Source: Coxiellaceae bacterium (GTDB taxonomy: Bacteria > Pseudomonadota > Gammaproteobacteria > Coxiellales > Coxiellaceae). From it: DNA of 64,000 nt. This document shows, one piece after another, positions 26,194 to 36,339 of this stretch (positions are counted from its first letter, which is position 1; each line of letters starts with the position of its first letter). The translations under genes were made by a program, and so were the position numbers. Where the stretch lies: positions 62,001-126,000 of the forward strand of contig JARGOB010000010.1 of the NCBI GenBank assembly GCA_029212925.1, in the 5' to 3' direction. The notes under the pieces are model-generated. The model was not told where the DNA came from. It was given only the letters and a program-made list of their open reading frames with translations, and ran no database searches.

Positions 26194-26826
26194 TTAAAAA
26201 TTCAATATGGTATGTACTAGGCCATATATCGCAAAACCAATTAGAATAACGCCGCCGACCCAATTAATCCATTTCATTGTATTCGTTGAGAAGCGGTGAC
26301 GGGTAAAGTGCAATACGCCATTAACGCTGAGGGCCCAACCATAAGCACCAATAATGACACCGGAACCCATGAAGATAACGGCAGAGTGATGATCGCGAGC
26401 AAGCAAGGCAACTTGTGAGCTTACCGATGCCCAGAATATAATTGTCATCGGATTCAGTAGCGTCATTAAATAACCTTCAAGCCAATGGCGCCATAATGAT
26501 TTGGTCTTTACGGTTTTATTCATTACCTTAGGCGTTTCATTTATCTTGCTGCGCAATGCCTCGATACCAAACCAGCCCAATATAAAGGCGCCTACAAAGC
26601 CAATGACATTTAACACCGTATGATGGGTTAATAGGGTTAAAGCCCCGAGTGATAGCAGTATCAAATAAGTCAAGTCTGTGCAGGCGGCACCTAAACCAAG
26701 TATTAGCCCACTGCCTGTGCCGAAGCGCAAGTTGCGTCGCACGATTTCAAGATTGACCGGGCCTACCGGCATCGCCGCACCCAGTCCTAATAAAATTCCA
26801 TAACCTAAAAGATGTAAATATTGCAT
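26194..26826 (-). CDS. LysE/RhtB family exporter
   Basis: A 210-residue membrane protein with about six helices that likely exports amino acids or related metabolites. The N-terminal GLGAAMPVGPVNLEIVRRNL is the family signature (G-x-x-x-x-x-x-P-G-P). The substrate is not predictable. It is convergent with the preceding MFS gene, with 6 nt between stops. Confidence 0.88.
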   Translation of the reverse strand: MQYLHLLGYGILLGLGAAMPVGPVNLEIVRRNLRFGTGSGLILGLGAACTDLTYLILLSLGALTLLTHHTVLNVIGFVGAFILGWFGIEALRSKINETPKVMNKTVKTKSLWRHWLEGYLMTLLNPMTIIFWASVSSQVALLARDHHSAVIFMGSGVIIGAYGWALSVNGVLHFTRHRFSTNTMKWINWVGGVILIGFAIYGLVHTILNF

Positions 26827-26855
26827 GTCTCATGTCACAATGTTATTTATTGCTG

Positions 26856-26904
26856 TCATTGTTTCGTCGTAATGACCGCGTCGTTAGTGTTGTCGTAATG
26901 ACGA
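26856..26904. repeat. Degenerate short repeats GTCGTAATGAC
   Basis: Two copies of GTCGTAATGAC (26869 and 26892 regions) with further GTCATTG/CGTCGTTAG fragments in the 102-nt gap. They look like decayed family B arms. Confidence 0.4.
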
Positions 26905-26928
26905 GATTGTAATGGAATGTGCACATAA

Positions 26929-27669
26929 ATGAAACGATTATTATGGCTAGGCTTATTTTTTGTCGTCATGCTGAGCGGCCCTTTGTACCTGCTATTGGCA
27001 GGTAAGGTACACTTGGGTAGCAGCTGGCGTACTGCAGATCGCAGCAGTGCTGGTATTAGCCCAAAGGCGATTGACTATAAACCGGCATTAATACAAGTAT
27101 ATGCAGCGCACGCCTATAATTGGCGGGGGTTATTTGCAGTGCATACATGGATTGCTTTAAAGCCTAAAGGTGCAAATCAGTACCGCATTTTTCAAGTGAC
27201 GCTGTGGGAACTGTGGCGCAAAGGCACCACTGTATTTGAAAGCACTGGCCCGCCAGACCGCAATTGGTTCGGCAATAAGCCTGTCATTATCCGCTCGATC
27301 AGCGGCAAACAAGCGGAGCAGCTGATCCCTCAGGTACTAAAGGCGATCAGTGACTATCCCTATCCGAAAACGTATCACGCATGGCCGGGGCCCAACAGTA
27401 ATACCTTTATTGCTTACATCGGTCGGCAAGTACCTGGTTTGGACTTAGTGATGCCACCGAATGCGTTGGGTAAAGATTATTTGCCTGCGAGGCAGTTTAT
27501 AGTTGCCACACCTAGCCACAGTGGTTATTTGTTTTCACTACTGGGTATTTATGCGTTATCTGTATCGAAGCAAGGCGGTATACAACTGACTATTTTAGGC
27601 TTAAACTTTGGTTTCAATTGGTCACCATTTCGTATCATCTGGCCGGGAGTGGGGTACGTATGGAATTAG
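26929..27669 (+). CDS. DUF3750 family protein
   Basis: A 246-residue protein with one N-terminal membrane segment or signal anchor (4-24). Conserved family stretches are visible: AHAYNWRGLFAVHTWIALKP, PDRNWFGNKP, YHAWPGPNSNTF and PPNALGKDY. The invariant WPGPNSN resembles an active-site loop (Asn/Ser/His), but no function is established. The 3' end is followed after 28 nt by a small secreted protein gene. Confidence 0.85.
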   Translation: MKRLLWLGLFFVVMLSGPLYLLLAGKVHLGSSWRTADRSSAGISPKAIDYKPALIQVYAAHAYNWRGLFAVHTWIALKPKGANQYRIFQVTLWELWRKGTTVFESTGPPDRNWFGNKPVIIRSISGKQAEQLIPQVLKAISDYPYPKTYHAWPGPNSNTFIAYIGRQVPGLDLVMPPNALGKDYLPARQFIVATPSHSGYLFSLLGIYALSVSKQGGIQLTILGLNFGFNWSPFRIIWPGVGYVWN

Positions 27670-27697
27670 TTTTTTATTTTATCGTCGGAGGATTACT

Positions 27698-27988
27698 ATG
27701 CACTACACAAAAAAAATGATAATTGCGACATTGGTTTGTTTGCCTTTACTGGGTATCGCGGCTGAGAGTCAAACCGATCAAGCGATCAATAATACCAAAC
27801 AAAGTGCCAAACAATGGGGCGATGTAGCTAAAGAAAAAATGCAACAAGGTGAAGCCGCTGCTAAAAAGCAATGGCCTAAGGTTGAACAAAAAACGCAAGA
27901 CTTAATGGATCGCGCCAAAAAAACCTGGGATGGTACCAAAAAAAGCTGGAAGGAGAGCGGCAAAACATCTAAGCCGACAAGTGATTAA
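27698..27988 (+). CDS. Small secreted amphipathic helical protein
   Basis: A 96-residue protein with a signal peptide (1-21, cleavage near GIAAE). The mature part is Lys/Gln/Trp-rich and helical, with repeated 11-residue-like spacing (NNTKQSAKQWGDVAKEKMQQ, TKKSWKESGKTSK), reminiscent of apolipoprotein-like or LEA-like proteins. GGAGG lies 9 nt before the ATG. Probably co-transcribed with the DUF3750 gene. Function unknown. Confidence 0.7.
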   Translation: MHYTKKMIIATLVCLPLLGIAAESQTDQAINNTKQSAKQWGDVAKEKMQQGEAAAKKQWPKVEQKTQDLMDRAKKTWDGTKKSWKESGKTSKPTSD

Positions 27989-28032
27989 TTTTATAACGTA
28001 GCCATTGTTAGTAAGGCTGGCAATGGCAGTTA

Positions 28033-29274
28033 TTAAGCCTTCGATAGCTGCTTTAAGAATAAATAGGCGGTAATTTTCTGCATATCAACCGCAGGATGCA
28101 CATCATTCCAATACATAAAGCCTTTGCAGTTAGTGTTTGGAATGGTTTGCGCCTGGCTGTAATCGCCGCCTTCAACCTGGCAGCTATTACCCATTTGCGC
28201 TTTAAAGTAATCACTATGACTGGCATCATGATACCAGCGGTGAATCGGTATCAATTTAACCTGTACCTTACTAAACATATTGTGAAAATCAATTCGCAGC
28301 GCTGTCCAACTGTTGTAGGAAAATGAAAGTACTTTGGCTAGCGTAGCCACGTTACTGTGGTAGTAACCAGGTGTTAATCCGGGATTCATTAACGTAAATA
28401 AATACACCTTTCGAGGTCGTTTATCAGCTGGTAAGGTTTCAGCCATTTTATTGATAGCGGTGAGTGTGCTGCCGGTGGGGCCGCCCAATACAAAATCAAA
28501 AATTCGACTGATCTGGCCTTTTAATAAGTGATTATAAGCATCGACTAGGTTATTGCCACCAATCCAGAAAGCATACAGCGTATGTCTATCGGCGTTGACG
28601 CGACCGGCTTGTTGGTCTTGTAAAAAAAAGTCTACCTGCTTCGGTAATCCAGGCACATTGATTTTTGTGCGGTTATCGTAGGTCGGGTCGAGCATGTAGG
28701 CTTGGCGGCTAGTGACAACACTATTGCGATCACAGGTTTTAAAGGATGTGTAATAACGCGTATAACAACCCGGCGCACCCATGGCGGACCCCCAAGCATA
28801 ATTGACCGAACTATCGGCAGGGATTTTTTGTTGCATTAAAAGGTAGCTTGGAACAATGTGTGCGCTTTTAGTTTGGCTATTGGCTTTTGCATAGCTGAGA
28901 AAAAATTCCGTCCAACTGATGCTACGGTATTTGCGTGCGCTGCTAGTGCTGCCGTTTTCTATCGGCACTTGCGGCGCTAACAGTGAGCTATTGAGATCAG
29001 GCCAGTCATATTGTTGCTTGATGCCAAGCGCCGGTGGGGTTGCATTGCCGCTGTTGGTATCGACGGGGTTGGAGAAGGGTACATAAAACGATGTGCTGGT
29101 ATTTGATACGACTTTGGGCGCATTCAGCTTAATAAACGGCGTTGGTGATTCAGGGAAGTTACCAATATCCGATAAGCTATCACCAAATACAATCATATTG
29201 CTAAATGCCAATAATTGCGCACTGGCAGTTAATGCGGTTAATAAGGTAATTGCTTTGCCGTATGATTTGATCAT
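28033..29274 (-). CDS. Secreted GDSL lipase / acyltransferase (PlaA/PlaC-like)
   Basis: A 413-residue SGNH hydrolase with a signal peptide (1-23). Block I is MIVFGDSLSDIGN (nucleophile S33), block III WIGGNNL, and block V YWNDVHPAV supplies Asp and His. The unusually early block I, the size and the overall pattern resemble the Legionella GDSL phospholipase A/lysophospholipase/cholesterol acyltransferase family, which act on host lipids. Paired cysteines (CYTRYYTSFKTC) could form the regulatory disulfide loop known from PlaC. AGGGAC precedes the ATG. Confidence 0.87.
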   Translation of the reverse strand: MIKSYGKAITLLTALTASAQLLAFSNMIVFGDSLSDIGNFPESPTPFIKLNAPKVVSNTSTSFYVPFSNPVDTNSGNATPPALGIKQQYDWPDLNSSLLAPQVPIENGSTSSARKYRSISWTEFFLSYAKANSQTKSAHIVPSYLLMQQKIPADSSVNYAWGSAMGAPGCYTRYYTSFKTCDRNSVVTSRQAYMLDPTYDNRTKINVPGLPKQVDFFLQDQQAGRVNADRHTLYAFWIGGNNLVDAYNHLLKGQISRIFDFVLGGPTGSTLTAINKMAETLPADKRPRKVYLFTLMNPGLTPGYYHSNVATLAKVLSFSYNSWTALRIDFHNMFSKVQVKLIPIHRWYHDASHSDYFKAQMGNSCQVEGGDYSQAQTIPNTNCKGFMYWNDVHPAVDMQKITAYLFLKQLSKA

Positions 29275-29403
29275 GTCCCTGATCCAATGAAGTGATGAAG
29301 TAGGCAGACATTGTAATGGAAATGCCTAGTGTTTGTCATCTCAGGCTTTATATCTAGCCGTCAATTTATTCATCTATTTATTACTTTTTACTGCATGTGT
29401 CAT

Positions 29404-29437
29404 TAAAAAATCGCCCCTGCTAGTGAGAACAAGGGCG
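29404..29437 (-). terminator. Rho-independent terminator of the ankyrin gene
   Basis: On the minus strand CGCCCTTG / CAGGGGCG (8 bp with one G-U pair, 10-nt loop) is followed by ATTTTTTAA. It lies 24 nt past the ankyrin gene stop. Confidence 0.8.
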
Positions 29438-29460
29438 GCTGAGTGTGTGCTAGGTTGTTG

Positions 29461-30024
29461 TTACGCTGCTACACGAACCAGAGATTTAACATATTCTCTG
29501 AGTGTATTCATGAAATATTCGTTTTCAAAATGCCTGGCTAACGTTTGTGGGCTGCAGCCAATTGAATTTTTTGCTCTTGCATCACTGTTTGCACGTAACA
29601 GTGCAAGCATTTGTTGACGATTTTCAAGATTCAACATGGCTGTATGGTGCAGTGCTGTGTTTTTTAATTTATTACACGCAGTGACATCTGCACCATAAGC
29701 CAACAACTGCTGCACAGTTGTATCTTCGCCCGACAAAAACAGTGCCGCATTATGCAAAGGTGTGTTGCCCTGTTTATCAACAGCATGCACATCTGCACCG
29801 GCTTCTAATAATTGTTTAACCCCAACACCATTTTTAGCGGCTAAGTGTAAAGCGGTGTTGCCTCGAATATCTATCGCATTGACATCAACAGTTGGGTTGC
29901 TCAGGTGCAGTTGGATATTGTGCATGTCGCCACGGTATACCGCATAATGCAAATGTGTCCAGCCCATCCAGTTGTACTTTGCGAGATCGTTTTCGTTAAT
30001 CGGTTTCATGTCTTTGTACCTCAT
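29461..30024 (-). CDS. Ankyrin-repeat protein
   Basis: A 187-residue protein made almost wholly of about four ankyrin repeats: GWTHLHYAVYRGDMHNIQLH, GNTALHLAAKNGVGVKQLLE, GNTPLHNAALFLSGEDTTVQ and NTALHHTAMLNLENRQQMLA. No signal peptide. Two starts are possible (30024 or an in-frame ATG at 30009); both have a GAGG-like site. Ankyrin proteins of this size are frequent among Dot/Icm effectors, but no PmrA-like box is seen upstream, so secretion is only a possibility. Confidence 0.88.
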   Translation of the reverse strand: MRYKDMKPINENDLAKYNWMGWTHLHYAVYRGDMHNIQLHLSNPTVDVNAIDIRGNTALHLAAKNGVGVKQLLEAGADVHAVDKQGNTPLHNAALFLSGEDTTVQQLLAYGADVTACNKLKNTALHHTAMLNLENRQQMLALLRANSDARAKNSIGCSPQTLARHFENEYFMNTLREYVKSLVRVAA

Positions 30025-30073
30025 CAGTTGCTCACCATGAGTGTTACTTTAGCGCAGAGTGTTGGTTTGAATA

Positions 30074-30092
30074 ACCCGTACTGTTTACGGGT
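30074..30092 (+). promoter_or_regulatory. Hairpin in the serine dehydratase leader
   Basis: ACCCGTA-CTGTT-TACGGGT is a perfect 7-bp stem 27 nt before the sdaA start codon, in the divergent gap with the ankyrin gene. It has no T-run and could be an operator or a leader hairpin. Confidence 0.3.
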
Positions 30093-30118
30093 CAGTAATA
30101 TACCGCTATTATGTCGGC

Positions 30119-31489
30119 ATGATTAGTTTATTCGATTTATACAGTATCGGTATCGGCCCATCGAGTTCCCACACAGTGGGACCAATGCGAGCCGCTTATG
30201 TGTTTTGCGACAATCTTAAGGATGATTTGTTTAAAATCAGTAAGATAGTGGTTACTCTGCACGGTTCATTAGCACATACCGGCGTTGGTCATGGCACTAA
30301 CCACGCTATATTATACGGTCTGATGGGGTATGAGCCTGACACCATAGAGCCTGATCAAGCTGAAAGCTTGGTCGATCAAGTGCTAAAAAGTGGTCAGATT
30401 AACCTCTTAGGTAAGCATCTAATAGACTTTACCATTGGTGAAGGCTTGCACTTTGATTACGAAGTTGTATTGCCTGAACATTCCAATGGTATGCGTTTTC
30501 AAGCATATGATAACGATGATAACTTGATGGTTGATCAAATCATCTATTCGATTGGTGGTGGTTTTATTCATTTTGCTGGCGAAGCTGAAGTGCAGCCAAA
30601 TAATACGACGATTGAATACCCTTACCCGTATGCTTCAGCCGCTGAGCTACTTAGGCACTGTGAGCAGTCAGGCTTAAGCATCGCTGGCGTGCAAATGGCC
30701 AATGAAATGGTGCTGCGTTCGCACGATGTGATTGATGAGCATATTCTGAAGTTGGCTGAGATTATGCAAGCCTGTATTGATCGCGGATGCCATACCGAAG
30801 GTTTATTAAATGGTAAATTGGCTGTTAGGCGACGAGCTCCGGAGTTGTATCAGAAGCTATTGCGAAACGGTAAGCCTGGTAAGCAGCATCCGAATATGTT
30901 GAATTGGGTGAATGTATTTGCGATGGCTGTGAATGAAGAAAATGCGGCTAGCGGTCGTGTGGTTACAGCGCCCACCAATGGCGCGGCAGGAATTATTCCT
31001 GCTGTGTTAGCGTATTATCATCATTTTCATGAAGATTGGTCTGCTGAATCTACGCGTAAATTCTTATTAACCGCGGCGGCGATTGGTAGTTTATTTAAGA
31101 TGAATGCCTCGATTTCCGGTGCTGAAATGGGTTGTCAGGGTGAGGTCGGTGTTGCTTGTTCGATGGCGGCGGGTGCGTTGGCAGCAGTGTTTGGTGGTAC
31201 GCCTAAACAGGTGGAGCAAGCGGCTGAAATAGGTATTGAGCATAACCTGGGTTTAACGTGTGACCCGGTTGATGGGCTGGTGCAAATTCCATGCATTGAA
31301 AGAAATGCGATGGGAGCGATGAAGGCGATCAATGCCGCACATATTGCCATGGCTGAGAGTGGTGATCATAAGATTTCGTTGGACATGGCGATTAATACGA
31401 TGCGTGAGATCGGTGAAAACATGAATAGTATTTACAAAGAGACGTCAAAAGGCGGACTAGCTGTAGCAGTGAATGTTATTGAGTGTTAA
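30119..31489 (+). CDS. sdaA: L-serine dehydratase, single-chain iron-sulfur type
   Basis: Deaminates L-serine to pyruvate with a [4Fe-4S] cluster. It has 456 residues with the N-terminal beta domain ([22 protein letters not shown]) and the C-terminal alpha domain fused. Cluster cysteines are in [25 protein letters not shown] and [10 protein letters not shown]. No Shine-Dalgarno is evident. Serine is a major carbon source for Legionella and relatives, which fits. Confidence 0.94.
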   Translation: MISLFDLYSIGIGPSSSHTVGPMRAAYVFCDNLKDDLFKISKIVVTLHGSLAHTGVGHGTNHAILYGLMGYEPDTIEPDQAESLVDQVLKSGQINLLGKHLIDFTIGEGLHFDYEVVLPEHSNGMRFQAYDNDDNLMVDQIIYSIGGGFIHFAGEAEVQPNNTTIEYPYPYASAAELLRHCEQSGLSIAGVQMANEMVLRSHDVIDEHILKLAEIMQACIDRGCHTEGLLNGKLAVRRRAPELYQKLLRNGKPGKQHPNMLNWVNVFAMAVNEENAASGRVVTAPTNGAAGIIPAVLAYYHHFHEDWSAESTRKFLLTAAAIGSLFKMNASISGAEMGCQGEVGVACSMAAGALAAVFGGTPKQVEQAAEIGIEHNLGLTCDPVDGLVQIPCIERNAMGAMKAINAAHIAMAESGDHKISLDMAINTMREIGENMNSIYKETSKGGLAVAVNVIEC

Positions 31490-31540
31490 CTTTTCATTTT
31501 TGTTCTTTGATTTAATTCATAAAAATCGATTTAGCCGGTT

Positions 31541-31578
31541 ATTAATACTGGCTTAAGAATGTCTATATATAGTATAAC
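31541..31578 (+). promoter_or_regulatory. PmrA-box-like direct repeat and -10 of the 784-residue gene
   Basis: ATTAATACT-GG-CTTAAGAAT (31541-31560) matches each 9-nt half of the Legionella/Coxiella PmrA box (cTTAATatT, N2, cTTAATatT) at 7 of 9 positions and has the same 2-nt spacer. Seven nt later comes TATAGT (31568-31573), overlapping TATAAC. The same arrangement with identical spacing precedes the gene at 60215. Confidence 0.5.
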
Positions 31579-31605
31579 GACAGTTATATAGTGATGTAGA
31601 TAAAG

Positions 31606-33960
31606 ATGAGTAGAGCCGAAGAGACAGAATACACCTTTGATGATGAATTAGCTGAAGCTTACCGGCATGCTGCTGGTGGTGATGTGGCCAATCAAAAATA
31701 TTTAAATGACTATGCAACTAGCATCAAAGAATATTTAGTTGATAAGTTGGCTCGCTTTGGTGCCGAACCTGATTCAATGGAGGCTTTGGAATCGACTGAT
31801 CGGATTAACCATATTGTATTCGAATCACTGCATGATCCGGGGTTAACAACAGAGGTGCGCACAAAGCTTGTGCGTGTGGTTGTCCGTCACATCGTTAGTC
31901 ACTGGGACGACCTCGGTCAGCGTGATCACTTTACTGATTTAATTGCTGACATGTGCCGTCATTATGGCGGAGAGACTAATGATGCGCTGTTTAGTGTGGC
32001 TCGTATGTTTTATTATTTTCAACCTACAAATAAACACGCAATTTTTAGTTATTTATCGCAATTAAACACATACTCAGCTACGACTCACTGCGAAGACTTA
32101 AAAAAAGAAATGGCCGTGCTTAGCAAAATAGGGCATGAGCTAGGCAGTACAGATGCATCGGTCTATTATGTAAAATTAATGGCTGATGGTATAGGCATGC
32201 CGCGTGATACTTATGCGTCATGTAATACAGCATTAGCTGTACTTAAAGTATGTGAGCTAGGTTCTGAAAACGCGACTATATTACTTGAGCATATTCAAAA
32301 GTTGGCTGCCAGTGATGCAGAGAGCTTAACTGTGATTATGGCTTTAAGTGAAATATACCGTCATGGTTATGGTTGTGTTGTTAACCCAGTTTTAGCGCAG
32401 GAGTGTGATCGCGTAGCAGCAAATCTTGGTTCGCTTGTAGCGTTTTTTCGGTTGTATCCTTCGCCGTTATCAGTCGATGAATTATTTATATTGGCACAAC
32501 AGGGTTGCCATGCCGCGTATAAAAATATAGAAAATGTAGCACAATCAACCGATGAAAATGATGAAACAAAACGCGCCAAACATGTGTTAGCGATGTGTAA
32601 ATTACATGGTCATGGTACACCTACTCAATTAGTGATTCAGCCTGCTGGCTACGGTGATTTTTCCACCATGGCGTTTAAGGCTGAAGCGCGTGAAGACCCA
32701 AGACGTTATTTAGTTTCAAGCTATTTAAGTAGTCGTCACAAGGTCGGCGTGTTTAGAGGAGGTTATTATTTTTTACAAAACCAGATTGCTTTGAATTTAA
32801 TGTTATTGGGTGTGCATGAGAAAGAGTACACTGTTGCGCCCCATTGTAAAGCAACCTCTAGTGGTGTGTATGATGAAATTGCGCTAAAAACCTTGGCGAA
32901 ATATACCAATGGTTATGCTGACTCTCTATTCGGTAAAGCGAGAGTAGAGTGGCGAACGATAGCACAAAATTTGCTAGATGCATGTCAACCGCTCACCGTT
33001 GAGTCGGTAACACAAAAGTTAGCAGCTAAAAAACCTGTGAACACCATTGCTGGCTGGATTAGTCATGCGATAAGCATAACCTTTTTTAAGGTGGGCGATA
33101 AAACCTATTTGGCTTATGGTAATAAAGGTGACAGAGTCTGCGGGAATAAGCCATCCGTAAAATTTTATCAAATTCATGACACTGCTAAGCTGCTAGATCA
33201 AGGTTGGTTGACTGATTTATATGAAGGCAAATTGACAAAGACCTACTTAGAAATGCATGAGACCACTCAAGAAGGTTTAGGTAAGGATCTGAATTTGGAA
33301 CTGAATGGCGTCATAGAGTGTGATGTGCAGAATGGTAAGAATTGTGCTGTATTAGCTGTTTCTATTTCTGCTCGAGTTGATTTGATGCATGCTGATTTTA
33401 AGCGCGAATATGCTAAAAATCCTGTGCGATTTGTATTGAATGCGGAAATGGTTAGTGCTTGTGATAACAGGATAAAAACAGCCAAGCATAAACCTTGGCG
33501 TTTTGCGATGCGTCGTTATGCCGTCAGTACGTTGTGTGATGTGGGAGCCAAGCACAAAAGCATAAGCCTACCAACAGACTACCACTTTGACTTACTACAT
33601 ACAGTAATTAGTGGGATTTATGAAAAATACCCAAACAAAGATGAGATCAGTAGTCAGAAGCGACATGTATTATTGACGGAGTTGCAGATATATTTAAAAA
33701 CAAAAGGATGTCAATTCAATAGCACGCAGATCACAGAGTTGAGTGAGTGCATGCGCGTAATGAAAGAGGTGTATACACCGCCACCGGTAGCGGCTACTAA
33801 AGTGAAATGTTCAGGCTTGTTCGCACGTTTTCGTCGGGCACCTACGGCCGTGGCGGTGACAACTGACAACCCCTTCATTCATGTGGCTAGAGTAACAGAT
33901 AATCCGCTCCATAGAGTGGGGGAGCCCGGCGCTCTTTCAGTGGAGCCGATTTGTGTGTGA
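31606..33960 (+). CDS. Large protein of unknown function, effector candidate
   Basis: A 784-residue soluble protein not recognised as a whole. The N-terminal half is helical and has one Sel1-like segment (LSEIYRHGYGCVVNPVLAQE). Residues about 480-590 contain WISHAISITF (H487), LAYGNKGDRV (N506) and NGKNCAVLAV (C580), an order His-Asn-Cys that would suit a permuted papain-like fold; this is a hypothesis. The last 60 residues are basic then Pro/Val-rich. No signal peptide. It is preceded by a PmrA-box-like promoter, as is the flavoprotein gene at 60215, which suggests a Dot/Icm-type effector. It overlaps the following gene by 8 nt. Confidence 0.75.
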   Translation: MSRAEETEYTFDDELAEAYRHAAGGDVANQKYLNDYATSIKEYLVDKLARFGAEPDSMEALESTDRINHIVFESLHDPGLTTEVRTKLVRVVVRHIVSHWDDLGQRDHFTDLIADMCRHYGGETNDALFSVARMFYYFQPTNKHAIFSYLSQLNTYSATTHCEDLKKEMAVLSKIGHELGSTDASVYYVKLMADGIGMPRDTYASCNTALAVLKVCELGSENATILLEHIQKLAASDAESLTVIMALSEIYRHGYGCVVNPVLAQECDRVAANLGSLVAFFRLYPSPLSVDELFILAQQGCHAAYKNIENVAQSTDENDETKRAKHVLAMCKLHGHGTPTQLVIQPAGYGDFSTMAFKAEAREDPRRYLVSSYLSSRHKVGVFRGGYYFLQNQIALNLMLLGVHEKEYTVAPHCKATSSGVYDEIALKTLAKYTNGYADSLFGKARVEWRTIAQNLLDACQPLTVESVTQKLAAKKPVNTIAGWISHAISITFFKVGDKTYLAYGNKGDRVCGNKPSVKFYQIHDTAKLLDQGWLTDLYEGKLTKTYLEMHETTQEGLGKDLNLELNGVIECDVQNGKNCAVLAVSISARVDLMHADFKREYAKNPVRFVLNAEMVSACDNRIKTAKHKPWRFAMRRYAVSTLCDVGAKHKSISLPTDYHFDLLHTVISGIYEKYPNKDEISSQKRHVLLTELQIYLKTKGCQFNSTQITELSECMRVMKEVYTPPPVAATKVKCSGLFARFRRAPTAVAVTTDNPFIHVARVTDNPLHRVGEPGALSVEPICV

Positions 33961-35101
33961 TCCAATTATTCAATCTATAAAAATTACGATCGCTTTTTTT
34001 TTATTATCATTGTTCATGGCTGGGTATGCAGCTCCTGATGAAAGCCTGGAATCATTGGCTCAACGTTCTATCGCACACAAAGCATATCCCGGTTTTTGTA
34101 TCCAGGTCGGTAATCGCAATGCTGTCTTGTTGAATAAGTGCTATGGCAATTTTAGCTATAACAATAAGCATAAAGATACGGTCAATTCTTCTTTTGATAT
34201 TGCTTCATTAACAAAAATCCTGGCGACAACTAGTGATATCATGCGCTTATATGATCAAGGTAAAATTCACCTTAATGACAAAGCTTCAAAATATTTACCT
34301 GAGCGAACCAGCATTACCATACAGCAATTATTAGATCACAGTTCGGGTTTGCCGGCAGGGACTCGTACGCCAACCAGCTGGAGGCGCGTGGTCAATAGTA
34401 AACCTAATTATAAACCAGGCACGCACTATCGATATTCAGACCTTAATTTTATTTGGTTGCAACACATAATAGAAGAAATTAGTGGTGAACCATTTTCACA
34501 GTACACACAACAGTAAGTCTTTAAACCGCTAGGAATGGTTCATACAGAGTTTTCCCCTTTAAAAACGGTTTCAAAAGTGACTATCGTGCCTACGCAATTT
34601 GATGGCATTGTTGATGATCCACTCTCGCGTAATTTTGGCGGGGTTGCAGGAAATGCGGGTGTCTTTACGACGATAGATGACTTTGGTCAATATGCCCGTG
34701 TACTACTCAATCATGGGCGATACAAACAAAAGCAGTGGGTAAAGGCTTCAACCATAAAACGATTTACTTGCCGTGATTTAAAAGTTAAGCGCAGTACACG
34801 TGCTTTGGGGTTTGATACCGTTTATAACCCTGCAATTATTACTCCTCAACCGCATCAATTTAGCGCGGGTCAATATATTGCCCCTAATGCATTTGGTCAT
34901 ACCGGCTATACGGGCACATCATTATGGGTAAGCCCTGAGGATAATTTATACATGATTTTCTTGTCTAACCGTGTCAATCCGGTTAACCAAACCATGCCTC
35001 GGCGTGATAAATACTGGCGACAACGCATCGCCAGTTGGGTGTGGCAGCACTACGGACAACTGTATAAAAATCAAACATATACAGAGACTAGAGTTAATTA
35101 A
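33953..35101 (+). pseudogene. Beta-lactamase-family serine hydrolase, interrupted by a stop codon
   Basis: A secreted class C-like beta-lactamase/esterase of about 382 codons broken by one in-frame TAA (34514-34516). The frame resumes at once as VFKPLGMVHTEF, which is the expected continuation. Signal peptide at 10-26; S-x-x-K is S85-L-T-K88; YSDLN supplies the Y-x-N motif; FGHTGYTG supplies the KTG-equivalent HTG. All three motifs survive, two before and one after the stop. GTG start with GGAG upstream, overlapping the previous gene by 8 nt. A single base change (AAA, CAA or GAA to TAA) explains the break; a sequencing error is possible. An ATG at 34535 could restart the C-terminal half. Confidence 0.85.
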
Positions 35102-35238
35102 CCCATATAATCAATGCAGTAGACTGTGCTCTTAAAGTATTGTCAGTAATAAAATCATAAAATTCAATCAGTTATCTGATGGAAATGCTCGAGCATGCGC
35201 CTATAATAAAGGGGGTACAGCGATAACTAGGGAAGCCT

Positions 35239-36339
35239 ATGAAACGGATGCTCAAACTAGGTTTAATTATTTTGTTAGCCACTGGCCTGGTTGCCTGTGG
35301 CTCGGATAAACAGCAAAAACCACAAGCACTTCCTGTTGATGCCGAGAAGATTGTTAAAAGCAATATCCCCATAACGTTGGATTACATCGGTATTACGCGA
35401 TCAGTCGCTGGTGTGGATGTGGTGGCACGTGTGCAAGGATTTCTTGAGCAAATGTTATTTACTGAAGGTGATTACGTAAAAAAGGGCACATTGCTGTATG
35501 TAATCGACCCTCGTCCGTTCCGGGCAGTACTTGCTTCAGCAAAAGCAGCACTTGATAAAGATATTGCCAATATGTTGTTTCAAAAAGTTGAAGTGCAACG
35601 TAAAGCTAAGTTAGTGGTTAAAAACTATGTGTCACAAGAAGAATTCGATAATCAAAAAGCGCTGTATCAAGAAGCACTGGCGCAGGTAGAAGTGGATAAA
35701 GCCAATGTTGCAACGGCTCAAATAAATTTAAGTTATTGCTATATGTATTCACCGGTTAGTGGCATTGCAGGTAATCGACAAGTAGATGTTGGTAACCTTG
35801 TAGGCACTAATCAAGATGAAACTTTAGTATCGGTAGTTAAGCTGGACCCGATGTTTGTACAATTTAGTCCAAGTGTTGAAGATTTTACCCAGGTGATTAA
35901 ATACTACGAAAATATGCCATTTACTGTTAATGTCACTATCCCAGACTTTCCAAAGCTTAGCTTTAACGGCAAGGTGGACATGATTGATAATAAAGCGGAC
36001 CAAGACACATCAACGATTTTAATGCGAGCCGCTATCAGCAACCCAAAAAAACTATTACGCCCCGGCATTTATGTTAATGTCAGCATTGTATTAGCACCCA
36101 AAGAAACCGTGATTAAGATACCGGCTACTGCTGTAGTTAATATGCAAGGTGTGAATTATGTTTTCTTGGCAGACTCTGCGCATAAAGCACAGCTGACTAG
36201 AATCGATTTAGGCAAAACCACCAATACTTTTGCGGTTGTTACTAAAGGGTTAAAAGTAGGGGACGTTTTAATTACCAGTAACCTACAAAAATTACGCTCT
36301 AATATTCCAGTGAGCTATAAACTGAAGGCAACTGCATGA
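35239..36339 (+). CDS. RND efflux periplasmic adaptor (membrane fusion protein)
   Basis: A 366-residue lipoprotein adaptor linking an inner-membrane RND pump to an outer-membrane channel. The lipobox is LVAC with Cys20. The lipoyl halves ([20 protein letters not shown] and [20 protein letters not shown]), the alpha hairpin and the beta-barrel follow the AcrA/MexA order. The stop overlaps the pump start by 4 nt. No TolC-like gene is in the window. Confidence 0.93.
   Translation: MKRMLKLGLIILLATGLVACGSDKQQKPQALPVDAEKIVKSNIPITLDYIGITRSVAGVDVVARVQGFLEQMLFTEGDYVKKGTLLYVIDPRPFRAVLASAKAALDKDIANMLFQKVEVQRKAKLVVKNYVSQEEFDNQKALYQEALAQVEVDKANVATAQINLSYCYMYSPVSGIAGNRQVDVGNLVGTNQDETLVSVVKLDPMFVQFSPSVEDFTQVIKYYENMPFTVNVTIPDFPKLSFNGKVDMIDNKADQDTSTILMRAAISNPKKLLRPGIYVNVSIVLAPKETVIKIPATAVVNMQGVNYVFLADSAHKAQLTRIDLGKTTNTFAVVTKGLKVGDVLITSNLQKLRSNIPVSYKLKATA

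Noticed and set aside
29333..29617. A 94-codon plus-strand frame over the ankyrin gene
   Set aside because: Mostly antisense to the ankyrin repeats and covers their terminator.
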